A DNA stretch of 64,000 nt from CAYSCW01 sp964429795 (GTDB taxonomy: Bacteria; Acidobacteriota; Aminicenantia; Aminicenantales; Aminicenantaceae). The stretch is from positions 88,496-152,495 of the forward strand of contig CAYSCW010000004.1 of the NCBI GenBank assembly GCA_964429795.1, in the 5' to 3' direction. The first letter of the stretch is position 1, and each line of letters starts with the position of its first letter. Both the position numbers and the translations under genes were made by a program. The notes under the pieces were generated by a model. That model was not told the origin of the DNA. It searched no databases and saw only the letters and a list, made by a program, of their open reading frames with translations. Positions 24,874 to 33,979 of this stretch are shown here, one piece after another.

Positions 24874-27297
24874 TCAGAAGGTGTTCCTTACCTTGGCCAT
24901 GGACACCACTCTATCATCCTTGGCCAGCTCAATGATTTTTACACCCTGGGTGGCTCTCCCTAAAGGTCTCACCTGTTCCGTCTTTATCCGAATCACCTTG
25001 CCTAGCTCTGTGATCAATAGCATTTCCTCTTCAGAAATTCCTCCAATACCTATAGCTTCGCCGATCCTCTTGTTGACCTTAAGGTTGAGCACACCTTTTC
25101 CCCCTCTTCTGTGTCGGGGATAAAGGCTGATATCTGTCTTTTTCCCGTATCCCTTACTGCTTGCAGTAAAAATATACTTGTCATCTGTCTCAATGACCAC
25201 CATTCCTATGATCGTATCTCCACGGCCAAGGGTCGCAGATTTAACGCCAGCAGCTTGACGGCCCATGGCTCTGATTTCACTTTCTTTAAACCGGATGGCC
25301 TTCCCCGTCCTTGTTCCAATGAGGATATCCTTCTCTCCATCGGTGAGCTTGGTCATCAGCAATTCAGCATTCTTATTGAGAGTGACAGCGATAATCCCCC
25401 CTTTCCGCATATGCCGAAAATCACTCAATCTTGTCTTCTTGATCTTTCCATCAGAACACAGCATCACGACATAGAGATCTTCAGAAAAATCTTTTACTCC
25501 GATCACAGAACTAACCCCCTCTTCCGGGCCAAGCTGGAGAAGGTTCTTGATGGACTTCCCCCTTCCAGAAACTCCCACATCAGGTATATCCAAGGCCTTT
25601 AGCCAGTAAAGTCTTCCTTTGTTGGTGAAAAAGAGAAGATAACTGTGGGTAGAACAAATAAAGAGATACTGCACTACATCCTCAGGTTTCATGCTGATCC
25701 CTCTTCTTCCCTTTCCCCCTCGACCCTGGAAGTGATAATAGCTCAATGAGGTTCTTTTAACATAACCTGATGAAGTATAGGTAACCGCTACATTCTCCTC
25801 TTTGATCAGGTCTTCGGGTTTAAGCTCGGATATTTCTTCCTCTTTAATTTCCGTCTTTCTCTCGTCTTGGTATTCCTCTTTTATTTTGGCCAGTTCATCC
25901 ACAATGATATTCAGAATAAGCTTTTCGCTCCCCAAGATTCGTTTCAGTCTAATGATGGTCTTCTTCAGCTCATTAAACTCGTCCTGTATTTTCTTTCTCT
26001 CCATTCCAGTCAACTTCTGCAGCTGTAAATCCAGTATAGCTTGAGCCTGCACTCTTGTCAGACGGAAGTTGGTGATGAGTCCTTTTCTTGCCTGATCGAC
26101 GGTTCGAGAAGAACGGATGAGAGATATGATCTCATCCAGATGGTCCAGTGCCACCATCAATCCTGCCAGAATGTGAGCCCTCAGTTCTGCTTTTTTCAGC
26201 TCATAGCGGGTTCGACGCCTGACCACGTCCTGACGATGGGAGATAAAATAGAGCATCATATCGAGGAGGCTGAGAAATTTTGGCTGTTTCTCTACGATAG
26301 CCAAGAGGATAATTCCATAGGATGTGTGAAGGCTGGTGTGTTTGTAGAGGTTATTGAGGATGATCTCCGGCAGCTCACCCTTTCTGACCTCAATCACCAT
26401 CCGCATCCCTTCTCGGTCTGATTCGTCTCTTATATCGGCAATTCCCTCTATCTTTTTGTCGTTTACCAGGCTGGCAATATTCTCTAAAATTTTAGTCTTG
26501 TTCACCTGATAGGGAATTTCAGTGATGACGATGCGGTCTCTATCGTTGCGTCTCCCTCTCTCTATAGTCGCCCTCGCTCTGACCGTTATGGTTCCTCTTC
26601 CGGTGGAATAAGCCTCTTTTATCCCATCTGTGTCAAAGATCAACCCGCCGGTGGGAAAATCAGGGCCAGGGATAAACTGCATGATCTCTTCTAGAGTGGC
26701 TTTGGGATGACGTATAAGATGGATGATGCCGTCTACAACCTCGCTCAGGTTGTGAGGAGGAATGTTAGTGGCCATCCCTACGGCTATACCCGAACTTCCG
26801 TTGACAAGAAGGTTAGGGAACTTGGCGGGAAGCACATCAGGCATTCTGAAACTTCCGTCGTAATTGGGAACAAAATTGACCGTATCCTTATCGATATCAG
26901 CTAAAAGTTCTTGGGTAATTTTCCTCATCCGGACTTCGGTGTATCTCATAGCAGCGGGAGGGTCCCCATCTATCGAACCAAAATTCCCCTGTCCGTCTAC
27001 CAGCGGATAGCGAAGGCTGAAATCCTGAGCCATGCGCACCAAGGTATCGTAGACAGCCACTTCTCCATGAGGATGGTATTTCCCGATAACATCTCCCACG
27101 ATACGGGCGGACTTTTTGTATGGCTTGTTCCAGGTGCTGCCCATATCATACATGGCATAGAGAGTGCGGCGATGGACGGGTTTGAGGCCATCCTTGATAT
27201 CTGGAATGGCCCGCCCGATAATCACGCTCATGGCGTAATCAAGATATGAGCGTCTCATTTCTTCTTCGAGACTGACGACAGATAGTTTATCATTCAT
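24874..27297 (-). CDS. gyrA: DNA gyrase subunit A
   Basis: Type II topoisomerase subunit of 807 residues. The winged-helix DNA-cleavage domain has the catalytic pair Arg118-Tyr119 (PPAAMRYTEVRM). The C-terminal beta-pinwheel contains the GyrA-box equivalent QGRGGKG, which marks gyrase rather than topoisomerase IV. At the positions of E. coli Asp82 and Ser83 this protein has Glu79 and Val80, so the serine that anchors the quinolone water-metal bridge is missing. It lies 46 bases downstream of gyrB. Confidence 0.96.
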   Translation of the reverse strand: MNDKLSVVSLEEEMRRSYLDYAMSVIIGRAIPDIKDGLKPVHRRTLYAMYDMGSTWNKPYKKSARIVGDVIGKYHPHGEVAVYDTLVRMAQDFSLRYPLVDGQGNFGSIDGDPPAAMRYTEVRMRKITQELLADIDKDTVNFVPNYDGSFRMPDVLPAKFPNLLVNGSSGIAVGMATNIPPHNLSEVVDGIIHLIRHPKATLEEIMQFIPGPDFPTGGLIFDTDGIKEAYSTGRGTITVRARATIERGRRNDRDRIVITEIPYQVNKTKILENIASLVNDKKIEGIADIRDESDREGMRMVIEVRKGELPEIILNNLYKHTSLHTSYGIILLAIVEKQPKFLSLLDMMLYFISHRQDVVRRRTRYELKKAELRAHILAGLMVALDHLDEIISLIRSSRTVDQARKGLITNFRLTRVQAQAILDLQLQKLTGMERKKIQDEFNELKKTIIRLKRILGSEKLILNIIVDELAKIKEEYQDERKTEIKEEEISELKPEDLIKEENVAVTYTSSGYVKRTSLSYYHFQGRGGKGRRGISMKPEDVVQYLFICSTHSYLLFFTNKGRLYWLKALDIPDVGVSGRGKSIKNLLQLGPEEGVSSVIGVKDFSEDLYVVMLCSDGKIKKTRLSDFRHMRKGGIIAVTLNKNAELLMTKLTDGEKDILIGTRTGKAIRFKESEIRAMGRQAAGVKSATLGRGDTIIGMVVIETDDKYIFTASSKGYGKKTDISLYPRHRRGGKGVLNLKVNKRIGEAIGIGGISEEEMLLITELGKVIRIKTEQVRPLGRATQGVKIIELAKDDRVVSMAKVRNTF

Positions 27298-27343
27298 TTT
27301 TTTCTATCCAGGGAAAATACGATGGATATCCTTTTCTTAATGA

Positions 27344-29737
27344 TCAAATGTCCAGATTCTGAGCTTCGAGGGCATTTTCCTCGATAAAATCTCTTCGAGG
27401 CTGCACCTCATCACCCATCAGGATGGTGAATACTTTGTCTGCTTCCACTGCATCCCGGATGGAAACTTGGGTGAGAAACCTCTCTTCCGGATCCATGGTG
27501 GTCTCCCAAAGCTGCTCAGGAGTCATCTCTCCCAATCCCTTGTACCTCTGGATGATGATTCCCTTCTTCCCTTTGTCGAAAAGATATTCAAGCAGTTTGG
27601 CCTCATTCTCGATCTTGATCTTTTCACTGTCGCTTATCAGCTGGAAAGGAGGATTAAATCTTTCCAGGTCTTTATGGATTTTGTAGAGGTTTTGATATTC
27701 TACGGATTGGATGAGACCCAGGTTGACCTTGCAGGAAACGTTCATTCCGTTAACCTGAAAATTAACAGCCAGCTCATACAGGCCATGCTCTTCATCACTG
27801 CTCAAAACAGACACAATACCTTTCTCAGTCAGGAGACTCTGGATTGTCTCCATATTTTTCTTCTTTTCCAAGAATCCGGATCCTTCCACCCCGCTGGCGA
27901 GAAGAATATCTACAAGGAACAAAGGATAATTTTTCCTCTCCAATATTCGGATGTAATTTTTCTTGGCGATTATTTTTTGGAGAAACCTTCGGAACTTATC
28001 TCCTTTGATGATCTCTTTTCTCCTGTTTACCTTAATCTGGAACTCCTGCGAAATCTTTCTGATTAAATATCTTTCAAACGTCCTTTCGTCCCTTAAATAT
28101 TCAGCGGATTTCCCTTTCGATATTTTGTACAGGGGGGGTTGGCCGATATAGAGAAAGCCTCCCTCTATGAGCTGAGGGATATGCCTGTAGAAAAAAGTCA
28201 GAAGCAGGGTTCTTATATGAGAGCCGTCCACGTCAGCATCGGTCATGATGATGACCCTATGGTAGCGCAACTTATCTACGTTGAATTCTGTAGGTTCATA
28301 GCCCGTGCCCAGAGCAGAAATGATGGTCCCGATTTCAGCGCTCTTGAGAACCTTGTCAAATCTGGCTTTTTCTACGTTTAGTATTTTTCCCCTCAAAGGC
28401 AGAATGGCCTGAAAGCGTCGATCTCTTGCTTGTTTTGCTGACCCCCCTGCTGAATCTCCTTCTACCAGGAACAGCTCGCTATGAGCAGGATTTCTCTCTT
28501 GACAATCGGCCAATTTACCAGGAAGAATGGTGGATTCCAGAACTCCTTTGCGACGGGCCAATTCTCTTGCCTTACGGGCCGCTTCTCTAGCTCTAGCCGC
28601 TTCCAGAATCTTGGAGACGATTTTCTTGGCAACCGTCGGGTTCTCCTCAAAATAGATAGACAACTGCTCATTAACCACAGATTCCACGATTCCCTTTACT
28701 TCGCTGTTGCCGAGTTTTGTCTTTGTCTGGCCTTCAAACTGAGGATTCTTGAGCTTCAAGCTCAACACCGCACACAGCCCTTCTCTTGTATCCTCTCCGG
28801 ATAGATTCTGGCTCAAGTCTTTTATCAGGTTGTTGGCGTTGGCATAATTGTTTATAGACCTGGTCAAGGCCGCCTTAAAACCTATGAGGTGAGTCCCCCC
28901 TTCGGAGGTGTTGATGTTGTTGACAAAGGAAAAAATTGTTTCTGAATAACTGGTGCTGTACTGCAGAGCCATCTCCACCATGGTCTCATCCTTGTCACAT
29001 TCAAAGTAGATGGGTTTGGGATTAAGGAGCGTTTTGTTCTGGTTTAAGTACTGGACAAATTCTTTGATTCCACCTTTATACTGAAATTCGTTCTTCCTAT
29101 CATGGCTTTCGTCAACGAGGCTAATCTTCAATCCTTTGTTCAGGAAAGAAAGTTCTCTCAGTCTTTGGCTGAGTATTTCGAAGTTGAACTCGATGGATTC
29201 AAAGATTTCTCTATCTGGCTTGAAGGTGATCTTTGTTCCCGTGTTCTTTGTCTTTCCAATCTTTTTGAGTTTAGAAGTGGCTTTTCCTCTTTGATAACTC
29301 TGGGTATAAACTCCGCCTCCTATCTTAATCTCCAGATCCAGCTTCTCCGAAAGAGCGTTGACAACGGAAACGCCAACTCCATGGAGACCGCCAGAAACCT
29401 GATATGTCTTGGTATCAAATTTCCCCCCGGCGTGAAGAGTAGTCATCACGATTTCGGCAGCAGGACGTTTCTCTTTCTTGTGAAGCCCGACAGGAATACC
29501 CCGTCCGTTATCGATGACAGTCACGCTATTGTCCACATGAACATTGACATCGATCTTGTCACAATATCCAGCCAAAGCCTCATCGATGCTATTATCTACT
29601 ACTTCATAAACCAGATGATGGAGACCTCCCGGTCCTGTGGAGCCTATATACATGGCTGGCCGCTTCCGAACCGCTTCCAGTCCTTTGAGGACTTTTATGC
29701 TTTGTGCAGTATACTTGGAGTCTTTCTTTTTCTTCAT
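27344..29737 (-). CDS. gyrB: DNA gyrase subunit B
   Basis: ATPase subunit of gyrase, 797 residues. The GHKL ATP site is visible as EVVDNSIDEALAGYCD, DNGRGIPVG and GGLHGVGVSVVNALS. The TOPRIM domain has EGDSAGGSAKQARDRR and DADVDGSHIRTLLLTFFYR. About 150 extra residues between TOPRIM and the C-terminal YKGLGEM block place it in the long Gram-negative type. It leads a gyrB-gyrA pair. Confidence 0.97.
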   Translation of the reverse strand: MKKKKDSKYTAQSIKVLKGLEAVRKRPAMYIGSTGPGGLHHLVYEVVDNSIDEALAGYCDKIDVNVHVDNSVTVIDNGRGIPVGLHKKEKRPAAEIVMTTLHAGGKFDTKTYQVSGGLHGVGVSVVNALSEKLDLEIKIGGGVYTQSYQRGKATSKLKKIGKTKNTGTKITFKPDREIFESIEFNFEILSQRLRELSFLNKGLKISLVDESHDRKNEFQYKGGIKEFVQYLNQNKTLLNPKPIYFECDKDETMVEMALQYSTSYSETIFSFVNNINTSEGGTHLIGFKAALTRSINNYANANNLIKDLSQNLSGEDTREGLCAVLSLKLKNPQFEGQTKTKLGNSEVKGIVESVVNEQLSIYFEENPTVAKKIVSKILEAARAREAARKARELARRKGVLESTILPGKLADCQERNPAHSELFLVEGDSAGGSAKQARDRRFQAILPLRGKILNVEKARFDKVLKSAEIGTIISALGTGYEPTEFNVDKLRYHRVIIMTDADVDGSHIRTLLLTFFYRHIPQLIEGGFLYIGQPPLYKISKGKSAEYLRDERTFERYLIRKISQEFQIKVNRRKEIIKGDKFRRFLQKIIAKKNYIRILERKNYPLFLVDILLASGVEGSGFLEKKKNMETIQSLLTEKGIVSVLSSDEEHGLYELAVNFQVNGMNVSCKVNLGLIQSVEYQNLYKIHKDLERFNPPFQLISDSEKIKIENEAKLLEYLFDKGKKGIIIQRYKGLGEMTPEQLWETTMDPEERFLTQVSIRDAVEADKVFTILMGDEVQPRRDFIEENALEAQNLDI

Positions 29738-29808
29738 TTTTTAGAAAAAAGAGGGGCTATGAAGGCAGGAACTTTACATAACCCTAGGGGCATATTTTTC
29801 GTTTTCTT

Positions 29809-29837
29809 ATTATATCTTATATGACGTTCAGAGTAAA
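29809..29837 (-). promoter_or_regulatory. Promoter of gyrB-gyrA
   Basis: On the minus strand TTTACT, a 17-base spacer and TATAAT lie 72 bases before the gyrB start. Confidence 0.5.
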
Positions 29838-30009
29838 GAAAAATTATCGTTTTTTTCTCTGGTTTTTAAGGGGAAAAACAGATGATCTCTTTACTTCTTT
29901 TTTGTATTCCAGGGATTATTTAAGCCTCTTTATCTCTTTTGAAAGCATGATGCGCAGAATTGGATTTAAAATGCGTAAAAAAGGTGCTTTCTCGGCCCAG
30001 AAAACATCT

Positions 30010-30100
30010 GCATTTCCGTGATGATTTTGGGAACAGTCAGGCAAGCTGAATCGTCAGCCCGCGAATTTTCCCCAGCGAGGATGGAGAGGAACCGGCGCTG
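30010..30100 (+). repeat. Dispersed palindromic element, copy C
   Basis: The left end GCATTTCCGTGATG, the arm CAGTCAGGCAAGCTGA and the shared core CAGCCCGCGAATTTTCCCC are intact. The right arm after GGAACCGGCGCT has diverged and no longer pairs well, so this copy is degraded. It lies in the divergent gyrB/GTPase region, upstream of the GTPase gene. The rest of the 29738-30200 gap holds the gyrB promoter and no gene I can support. Confidence 0.75.
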
Positions 30101-30154
30101 GAATTGATTATATCCCTTATCATTAGCTCCGTTGGAAAGAAGATAATGCCCTGG

Positions 30155-30186
30155 GCCTATTTGAAAATGAAAAAATAGGCTATAAT
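30155..30186 (+). promoter_or_regulatory. Inverted repeat and -10 box before the TGS GTPase
   Basis: GCCTATTT (30155-30162) and AAATAGGC (30173-30180) form a perfect 8-base inverted repeat that directly abuts TATAAT (30181-30186). The start codon is 15 bases later. The repeat covers the expected -35 region, so it could be an operator. A consensus -35 box is not visible. Confidence 0.45.
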
Positions 30187-30200
30187 TTATGAGGTAAAAA

Positions 30201-31190
30201 ATGCCGGCAAATCTTCCACCTCAATATTTTGAAACGGAAAGAAAACTCAAGACTGCCAAAAATCCTCAAGAAAAAATCAAGATCTACGAAGAACTCCTGT
30301 CTATTGTTCCCAAACATAAAGGCACAGAAAAACTGCAAGCTCTTCTCAAGACAAAAATAGCCAAGTTCAAATCAGATGCTCAAAAAAAGCCATCCATCGC
30401 CAAACATGAACCCACTCATCACATAGAAAAGGCGGGAGCCGGACAACTCATCTTGGTTGGTCCGCCCAACGTGGGAAAATCCATGCTGTTAAAATCTCTC
30501 ACCAACGCCCACCCTGAAATCGGGGATTATCCCTTCACAACCCGGATACCCTCTCCAGCAATGATGCTCTATGAAAAAGTCCAGATTCAGCTCATCGACA
30601 CACCACCCATAACTCTAGAATACATGGAAGTCTGGTATCCGGAATTGATCAAAGGGTCGGATGGAATCCTGTTTATTTTGGACTCAGGGAGCTCTAATCA
30701 AGCCGAACTCTTTCAAGCGCTCCGGGAAAAATTGAGAGAAAAGAAGATAGAAATGCTTGGACAAATTCCCGACATCAATGCCGAAGAGAAGCTCTTTCAG
30801 AAAAAAACCCTTATCGTCGCCAACAAAATAGATCTTCCCCAAGCAAGAAATACTCTTCCACGGCTGCAAGAAGCTCTGGCCCCTGGCTTTAGTATTTTTC
30901 CTGTCTCTGCCATTCGGGGAGACAACTTGGCAGAGCTGAAAAAAAAGATTTATCTCTTCCTGGATATCCTCCGCGTCTACAGTAAAGCCCCTGGCAAGAA
31001 GGTGGAGTACAATGAACCATTCACCTTCAAGAGGGGGAGCACGCTCATGGATATGGCCAAAGCTGTGCACAAGGATTTTGCTGAAAAACTGAAATATGCG
31101 CGAATCTGGGGTAAGAATAAATATCAAGGACAAAAAGTCAACAGGGATTATATTCTAGAGGATGAGGATGTGATCGAGCTGCATATATAA
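30201..31190 (+). CDS. TGS-domain GTPase of the OBG/DRG family
   Basis: GTPase of 329 residues. An N-terminal helical segment (1-75) is followed by the G domain with Walker A GPPNVGKS (87-94), the DYPFTT switch, the DTPP G3 motif and the NKID G4 motif. A C-terminal TGS domain (about 268-329, FTFKRGSTLMDMAKAVHKDF to DEDVIELHI) follows. The G domain plus TGS order and the YPFTT switch are DRG-like. Such GTPases act on ribosomes or RNA; a specific role is not known here. Confidence 0.88.
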   Translation: MPANLPPQYFETERKLKTAKNPQEKIKIYEELLSIVPKHKGTEKLQALLKTKIAKFKSDAQKKPSIAKHEPTHHIEKAGAGQLILVGPPNVGKSMLLKSLTNAHPEIGDYPFTTRIPSPAMMLYEKVQIQLIDTPPITLEYMEVWYPELIKGSDGILFILDSGSSNQAELFQALREKLREKKIEMLGQIPDINAEEKLFQKKTLIVANKIDLPQARNTLPRLQEALAPGFSIFPVSAIRGDNLAELKKKIYLFLDILRVYSKAPGKKVEYNEPFTFKRGSTLMDMAKAVHKDFAEKLKYARIWGKNKYQGQKVNRDYILEDEDVIELHI

Positions 31191-31312
31191 CCCCCCTCCC
31201 CTGACATACACCACACCTTCTAGAAACAGCCAAAAAATAAGGTCAAAGCTTCTTCCTGTCAATACGTTGGCGGTAAATGTCGTTTTTTGTCCTTTTATGT
31301 CGCTTCATGTAA

Positions 31313-31451
31313 GCATTTCTATTTCCATGATGATTTTGGGGACAGTCAGGCAAGCTGAATCGTCAGCCCGCGAATTTTCCCCTGCGAGGAAAATCCGCTT
31401 ATTCCTCGGCTCGCTCTCCTCTTCGAGGAACCATGCCCGCTCGCTTGACAG
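31313..31451 (+). repeat. Dispersed palindromic element, copy D
   Basis: Left end GCATTTCTATTTCCATGATG, arm CAGTCAGGCAAGCTGA and the shared core. After the core it has the longer form: GCGAATTTTCC pairs with GGAAAATCCGC as a strong inner hairpin, followed by a CCTCGG...CGAGG hairpin and GTGCCCGCTCG-like sequence (here ATGCCCGCTCG). The right arm is shortened to GCTTGACAG. It lies between the GTPase gene and tRNA-Pro; nothing else is seen in 31191-31498 apart from the tRNA -10 box. Confidence 0.78.
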
Positions 31452-31479
31452 AAGACTTTTATCGCCACTGCATTATGTA

Positions 31480-31485
31480 TATAAT
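31480..31485 (+). promoter_or_regulatory. -10 box of tRNA-Pro
   Basis: TATAAT ending 13 bases before the tRNA. The 17-base-spaced -35 position (TTTTAT) is poor. The TTGACA at the end of repeat D is too far away (29 bases) to serve. Confidence 0.45.
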
Positions 31486-31498
31486 GGATTCTTTGGGA

Positions 31499-31573
31499 CG
31501 GGGCGTGGCGCAGTCTGGTCAGCGCACAGCGTTCGGGACGCTGGGGTCAGGGGTTCGAATCCCCTCGCCCCGA
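31499..31573 (+). tRNA. tRNA-Pro (CGG)
   Basis: A 75-base cloverleaf. The acceptor is CGGGGCG with CGCCCCG and discriminator A. The D arm is GCGC/GCGC. The anticodon stem CAGCG/CGCTG encloses TTCGGGA with anticodon CGG. The T arm is GGGG with TTCGAAT and CCCC. The C1-G72 first pair is typical of bacterial proline tRNA. The 3' CCA is not encoded. Confidence 0.95.
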
Positions 31574-31625
31574 CAGTATGTCTCATTTAATGAGCATTTC
31601 CCCGAGGAAGACTGCCTGGAGAAGG

Positions 31626-32696
31626 TTATCCTATTTCAATCCGCCGATAATTCCTGCGGCCAAGGCCGATTTTTTCCCCATGCCTCAGCTGAATCGACCA
31701 ATCGATATCAAACACAGACCTCAACAGATCCTTATCGCTCCGGCGGTTTATAAGATCCACGGATGCCTGGTCAATGGCAACCGGATCTTCAGATGCCAGG
31801 ATTCCGATATCCTCGACTATCGATGGTTCATCTTTAGCCATGCAGTCGCAGTTCTTGGTCACCTTGATCAAAAAATTCAGAAAACCTATCTTTCCCTTAA
31901 ATTTCTGCCAAACACTGTAGGCATATTCTGCCATCTTCTCCTGTACTCGCCTGGAGTCTTCATCCCAGCGCATTTTGACAGCGCCTGCTGGACAGACCAC
32001 CAAACATTCTCCGCAGCCGATGCACTTCTCTTCTAAAATCAGGGCACTGCCATCCTCCTGCTGGATGGCCTCTGCAGGGCAATAATCCAAACAAATCCCA
32101 CAATTTTTACACAATCTGGGATTAATCTTCGGGTGGACATCGGAATGCTGTTCCAGCTTCCCGGCTCGAGATGCACATCCCATACCCAGGTTTTTGATAG
32201 CCGCTCCGAAGCCTGTCAGAATGTGGCCAGTAAAATGACTCAGGCAAATCAGACCATCGGAATGGAGAAAAGCACTGGCAATTTTGGCTGACTTTATCCA
32301 AGGAAGATCCACCTGAATTTTTTCCTCGTCATGACCGATAAGCCCATCCGCGATGAGAACAGGTATGTCCACGGTCTCCAGAGAGAAACCATGTTCCCAG
32401 GCCAAACGCAGATGTTCAACAGAATTGGATCTTTTTCCTGAATAAAGAGTGTTTGTATCCGTAAAGAAAACGCGGTCGGTCTTCTTTTTCAGATGTTTGA
32501 TGATACCAAAAAGCCAGGAAGGATTTATGTATCCTCTGTTTCCTTTGTCCCCGAAATGAATCTTACAGGCAACGAAGGAATCCTTTTCTATCTTAGAAAG
32601 GAAGCCTGTCTTAAGGAATATTTTTTCGGCCTTTCCGGCTAAAGCCTTATCCCCTTCAGAGCCTCGGGCAGGGAGGAAGAAAACATCACTTTCCAT
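31626..32696 (-). CDS. DUF362 domain protein with two 4Fe-4S motifs
   Basis: Protein of 356 residues. An N-terminal DUF362 region has VACKIHFGDKGNRGYINP and a conserved GFGAAIKNLGMGCASRAGK segment. A ferredoxin insert (about 195-245) contains CKNCGICLDYCP and CIGCGECLVVCP, two complete 4Fe-4S ligand sets. The C-terminal LIKVTKNCDCMAKDEPSIVEDIGILASEDPVAIDQA block is also characteristic of the family. The reaction is unknown; electron transfer is implied. It starts 12 bases after the aminotransferase gene, suggesting an operon. Confidence 0.88.
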   Translation of the reverse strand: MESDVFFLPARGSEGDKALAGKAEKIFLKTGFLSKIEKDSFVACKIHFGDKGNRGYINPSWLFGIIKHLKKKTDRVFFTDTNTLYSGKRSNSVEHLRLAWEHGFSLETVDIPVLIADGLIGHDEEKIQVDLPWIKSAKIASAFLHSDGLICLSHFTGHILTGFGAAIKNLGMGCASRAGKLEQHSDVHPKINPRLCKNCGICLDYCPAEAIQQEDGSALILEEKCIGCGECLVVCPAGAVKMRWDEDSRRVQEKMAEYAYSVWQKFKGKIGFLNFLIKVTKNCDCMAKDEPSIVEDIGILASEDPVAIDQASVDLINRRSDKDLLRSVFDIDWSIQLRHGEKIGLGRRNYRRIEIG

Positions 32697-32708
32697 CTTT
32701 ATAGACAG

Positions 32709-33863
32709 TTATCGAGCTTTATCCTCCAAAATCATCCCAGCCTCCTTCAATCCTTCACCGAGTTTAACCTTATAGCCGATGGATTGCAGGGTTTTCTCCA
32801 CAGCTTCTAAAGCAAAATAGACCTGAGCGTGGGAAAGGTTCCCCATATGCCCCATCCGAAAGACTTTCCCAGCCAAATGGCCCAAGCCTCCAGCCACAAT
32901 AACACCGTTCTCATGAAGCTCCCGGCGAAAAGAACTATCCTTGACCCCTTGCGGATAATTGGCTACAGAGAGAGTATCGGCTAAGTACGGCTCCTGGGTA
33001 AAGAAAGAAAATCCCATTTTTTTCAAGGCAGCCCTTATGGCTCGAGCGATACGCGAATGTCGAAGGAATCGCTCCCCCATCCCCTCCTCGATGATGATCT
33101 TGGTACCTTCACAAAAGGCTCTGATCTCGTTGACACAGGGAGTGGAAAAATATTTGGAAGGATCTTTCATGATGGGCAGCCAATTCATAAGATCAGAATA
33201 ATAAGCCGGAATAGATTCCATGCTTTTTCTCTTTTCCAAGGCTTTTTGGGAAAGAGCCAACACCGCCAGTCCTGGTGGGGCTCCGAAACATTTCTGGGCT
33301 GCCGTTAAAATCACATCCACTTGCCAACCGTCCATTCTTTCTTCTATCCCTCCGGTGGCACAAACGCCATCGATGATAAAAAGGCTCTCTCGATTTTTCA
33401 ATATCTCAGCATACTCCTTGACAGGAGCACAGGCTCCGGTGGCAGTATCCACATGCGTGGAGACCACCACCATGAAATTTTCTTGATCCATCTTTTTGGA
33501 CAGTTGCTCTGGGGGGACGGCAGCTCCCCACTCGCTCTGGATGATCTCACAGCCCAAACCGAAACTCTCAGCGATCCTGGCCATCCTCTCTCCAAAATAT
33601 CCCTGAGAGAGAACCAATATCTTCTCCCCTTTTTTAACCGTGTTCAAAAGAGCCATCTCCATGGCCAAAGTTCCCGCTCCAGCGATGATAAAAGGCTCTC
33701 CCTTTTCACAGAAAACGATTTTCTTTAAATTTGCTAATGCCTCTTTAAATTCTTCAACAAGAACAGGGCTCACGTGGGAAATTGTGGGTAGAGAGAGTGC
33801 GTGGATGATACGGGGATGAACCGGTGTGGGTCCGGGTATCAAAAGTAACTTTTCTTGCTTCAT
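32709..33863 (-). CDS. Class V aminotransferase (serine-pyruvate/alanine-glyoxylate type)
   Basis: PLP enzyme of 384 residues. The N-terminus LLIPGPTPVHP is typical of the serine-glyoxylate/alanine-glyoxylate group. THVDTATGA binds the cofactor and Lys191 in TAAQKCFGAPPG is the Schiff-base lysine. Relatives transfer amino groups from serine or alanine to glyoxylate or pyruvate. The same family includes the so-called soluble hydrogenase small subunit. Substrate is undecided. The DUF362 ferredoxin follows after 12 bases. Confidence 0.87.
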   Translation of the reverse strand: MKQEKLLLIPGPTPVHPRIIHALSLPTISHVSPVLVEEFKEALANLKKIVFCEKGEPFIIAGAGTLAMEMALLNTVKKGEKILVLSQGYFGERMARIAESFGLGCEIIQSEWGAAVPPEQLSKKMDQENFMVVVSTHVDTATGACAPVKEYAEILKNRESLFIIDGVCATGGIEERMDGWQVDVILTAAQKCFGAPPGLAVLALSQKALEKRKSMESIPAYYSDLMNWLPIMKDPSKYFSTPCVNEIRAFCEGTKIIIEEGMGERFLRHSRIARAIRAALKKMGFSFFTQEPYLADTLSVANYPQGVKDSSFRRELHENGVIVAGGLGHLAGKVFRMGHMGNLSHAQVYFALEAVEKTLQSIGYKVKLGEGLKEAGMILEDKAR

Positions 33864-33979
33864 CCTCTATCCTCAAGAATTTTTCTTCATTTTATCAATA
33901 AGCCAGCATAAATCAAGACAAAACAAAGAGGGAGGCAAGTATTTTTTATTTCTCGGGCGAGCTTTGCGGAACTTCGCTT

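Noticed and set aside
29821..30021. 66-codon plus-strand frame before repeat C
   Set aside because: Lies over the gyrB promoter region, no ribosome site, composition not protein-like.
31445..31450. TTGACA at the end of repeat D as the -35 box of tRNA-Pro
   Set aside because: It is 29 bases from the TATAAT, far outside workable spacing.
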